A stretch of DNA of 64,000 nt from Bacteroidota bacterium. Lineage in GTDB: Bacteria > Bacteroidota > Bacteroidia > Bacteroidales > F082. A program made the position numbers and the translations under genes. The DNA is taken from contig JAHJTC010000024.1 in NCBI GenBank assembly GCA_018830105.1, positions 248,001-312,000 on the forward strand, in the 5' to 3' direction. The notes beneath the pieces are model-generated. The model saw only the letters and a list, made by a program, of their open reading frames with translations. It was not told the origin of the DNA and did not search any database. Below, in pieces: positions 63,140 to 64,000 of the stretch; position 1 is the first letter of the stretch, and each line of letters begins with the position of its first letter.

Positions 63140-64000
63140 AACTGATTGCTTCTGCCGTAAAACGGATAATCGGTGTAACCCCGGGAATCTCCTCCATAAA
63201 AGGTTTCTGTATCATAGGCATTCAGCGGTTTCTGACGCTCGTAACGATACACCAAATCAGGATTAGAAATAAAATCGCGACCAAAAGCGATCATATCGGC
63301 ATCACCATTTTTTATGGCCTCATCAGCCGTTGCGAATGTGTACCCGGCGCCAGAAATTAAAACCGTTTGAATCATCGGCCTGAAATAAGATGTCGGTTTG
63401 GGAAGATACTGAGGCAAGCCCTCGATCAAATGCGCAAAAGGTTCGATCAAATGAATATAGGCAAGATTAAAAGTATTTAACCGCTCGATGAGCTGTGTAA
63501 AAGTTGCTACCGGATCGCTGTTTCGCACACCAAAATTCGTTCCCGAAGGACTCAACCGAATACCAACTTTATCTGGGCCAATCTCACGAACAACAGCAGC
63601 AGTAACTTCTAAAGCGAACCGTATTTTGTTTGCAATGGAACCACCATATTCATCAGTTCGTAAGTTACTGTTATCATTTAAAAACTGTTCTATCAGGTAG
63701 CCATTCGCTCCATGAATTTCAACGCCATCGAAACCTGCATCAATGGCATTGCGCGCTGCCTTGCTGTAATCAGCTATGATTTGTTCTATTTCTGTTTTCG
63801 AGAGCGGATGGGGAACCACCGGATCCATTTTCCCTTTTAAAGTAGTAACGTGTCCTACTTCGGCAACAGCAGAAGGGGCAACAGGCAAGCCACCATCTTC
63901 CTGCAAAAGCGGATGAGAGTGACGGCCTACATGCCAGAGCTGACAAAAAATCTTCCCCTCACGAGCATGTACTGCTTCGGTAACCAGTTTCCATCCTTCA
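63136..64000 (-). CDS. Old Yellow Enzyme family oxidoreductase (NemA-like), 5' end outside window
   Basis: FMN-dependent ene-reductase; only the C-terminal part is in the window and the frame is open to the edge (upstream GWKLVTEAVHAREGKIF, QLWHVGRHSHP). Inside: AARNAIDAGFDGVEIHGANG, YLIEQFLNDNSNLRTDEYGG, IGPDKVGIRLSPSG and ADMIAFGRDFISNPDLVYRY. Uses NAD(P)H to reduce activated double bonds or nitro compounds. The TTG at 63906 that could open the frame is internal. Translationally coupled to the ceramidase-like gene (ATGA). Confidence 0.93.
   Translation of the reverse strand, partial: EGWKLVTEAVHAREGKIFCQLWHVGRHSHPLLQEDGGLPVAPSAVAEVGHVTTLKGKMDPVVPHPLSKTEIEQIIADYSKAARNAIDAGFDGVEIHGANGYLIEQFLNDNSNLRTDEYGGSIANKIRFALEVTAAVVREIGPDKVGIRLSPSGTNFGVRNSDPVATFTQLIERLNTFNLAYIHLIEPFAHLIEGLPQYLPKPTSYFRPMIQTVLISGAGYTFATADEAIKNGDADMIAFGRDFISNPDLVYRYERQKPLNAYDTETFYGGDSRGYTDYPFYGRSNQL

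Overview
The window reads as chromosomal DNA of a free-living member of the Bacteroidota. The evidence is internal: genes of the type IX secretion world (a PorP/SprF-like protein, a PorE-like OmpA protein, a CHU_C-type sorting domain, a type A sorting domain on a secreted esterase), an eukaryote-type glycogen branching enzyme, fused E1 alpha/beta dehydrogenase, lipoprotein glycosidases of families GH2, GH20 and GH92, and many upstream -7 boxes of the form TAnnTTTG that the phylum uses instead of TATAAT. Genus cannot be told from the sequence. No tRNA, rRNA, CRISPR array, insertion sequence or phage gene was seen.

Layout. 1-6.3 kb: 3' part of a pyruvate phosphate dikinase-like gene, a decayed type IX sorting-domain fragment, lepA, and an ECF sigma/anti-sigma pair. 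6.3-25.8 kb: a carbohydrate region holding beta-mannosidase, CutC, a GH13 enzyme plus branching enzyme (glycogen), a sugar dehydrogenase lipoprotein, ROK kinase, FucP-type sugar transporter, glycosylasparaginase, beta-hexosaminidase and GH92 alpha-mannosidase, with a three-gene SPFH/ribbon-helix-helix/zinc-ribbon operon between the last two glycosidases. 25.9-33.9 kb: DMT transporter and IMPACT protein, then dnaA, low-molecular-weight phosphatase, serine/threonine dehydratase, tetrapyrrole-type methylase, SlyD-like FKBP and a two-gene ABC exporter. 34-45 kb: sugar-phosphate transferase, Ste24-type protease, VWA-like membrane protein, FabG, a three-ORF two-component operon, GT9 glycosyltransferase and Sua5. 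45-49 kb: fused 2-oxoacid dehydrogenase E1 and an S41 protease. 49-61 kb: a giant repeat protein (about 2,230 residues) in an operon with PorE-like and PorP-like proteins, and divergently a type IX-secreted esterase with a starch-binding-like domain. 61-64 kb: dihydroorotate dehydrogenase-like protein, an alkaline ceramidase-like membrane protein and the 3' part of an Old Yellow Enzyme.

How the genes fit together. The 6-26 kb enzymes contain the exo-acting activities needed to take an Asn-linked glycan apart (alpha-mannose, beta-mannose, GlcNAc, then the GlcNAc-Asn bond), with a transporter and a sugar kinase beside them. A 21-bp palindrome just upstream of the transporter looks like its operator. 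The 49-61 kb block is a surface-display module. The two-component operon at 39-43 kb contains a hybrid kinase cut in two by one in-frame TAA, which is the oddest single sequence event in the window.
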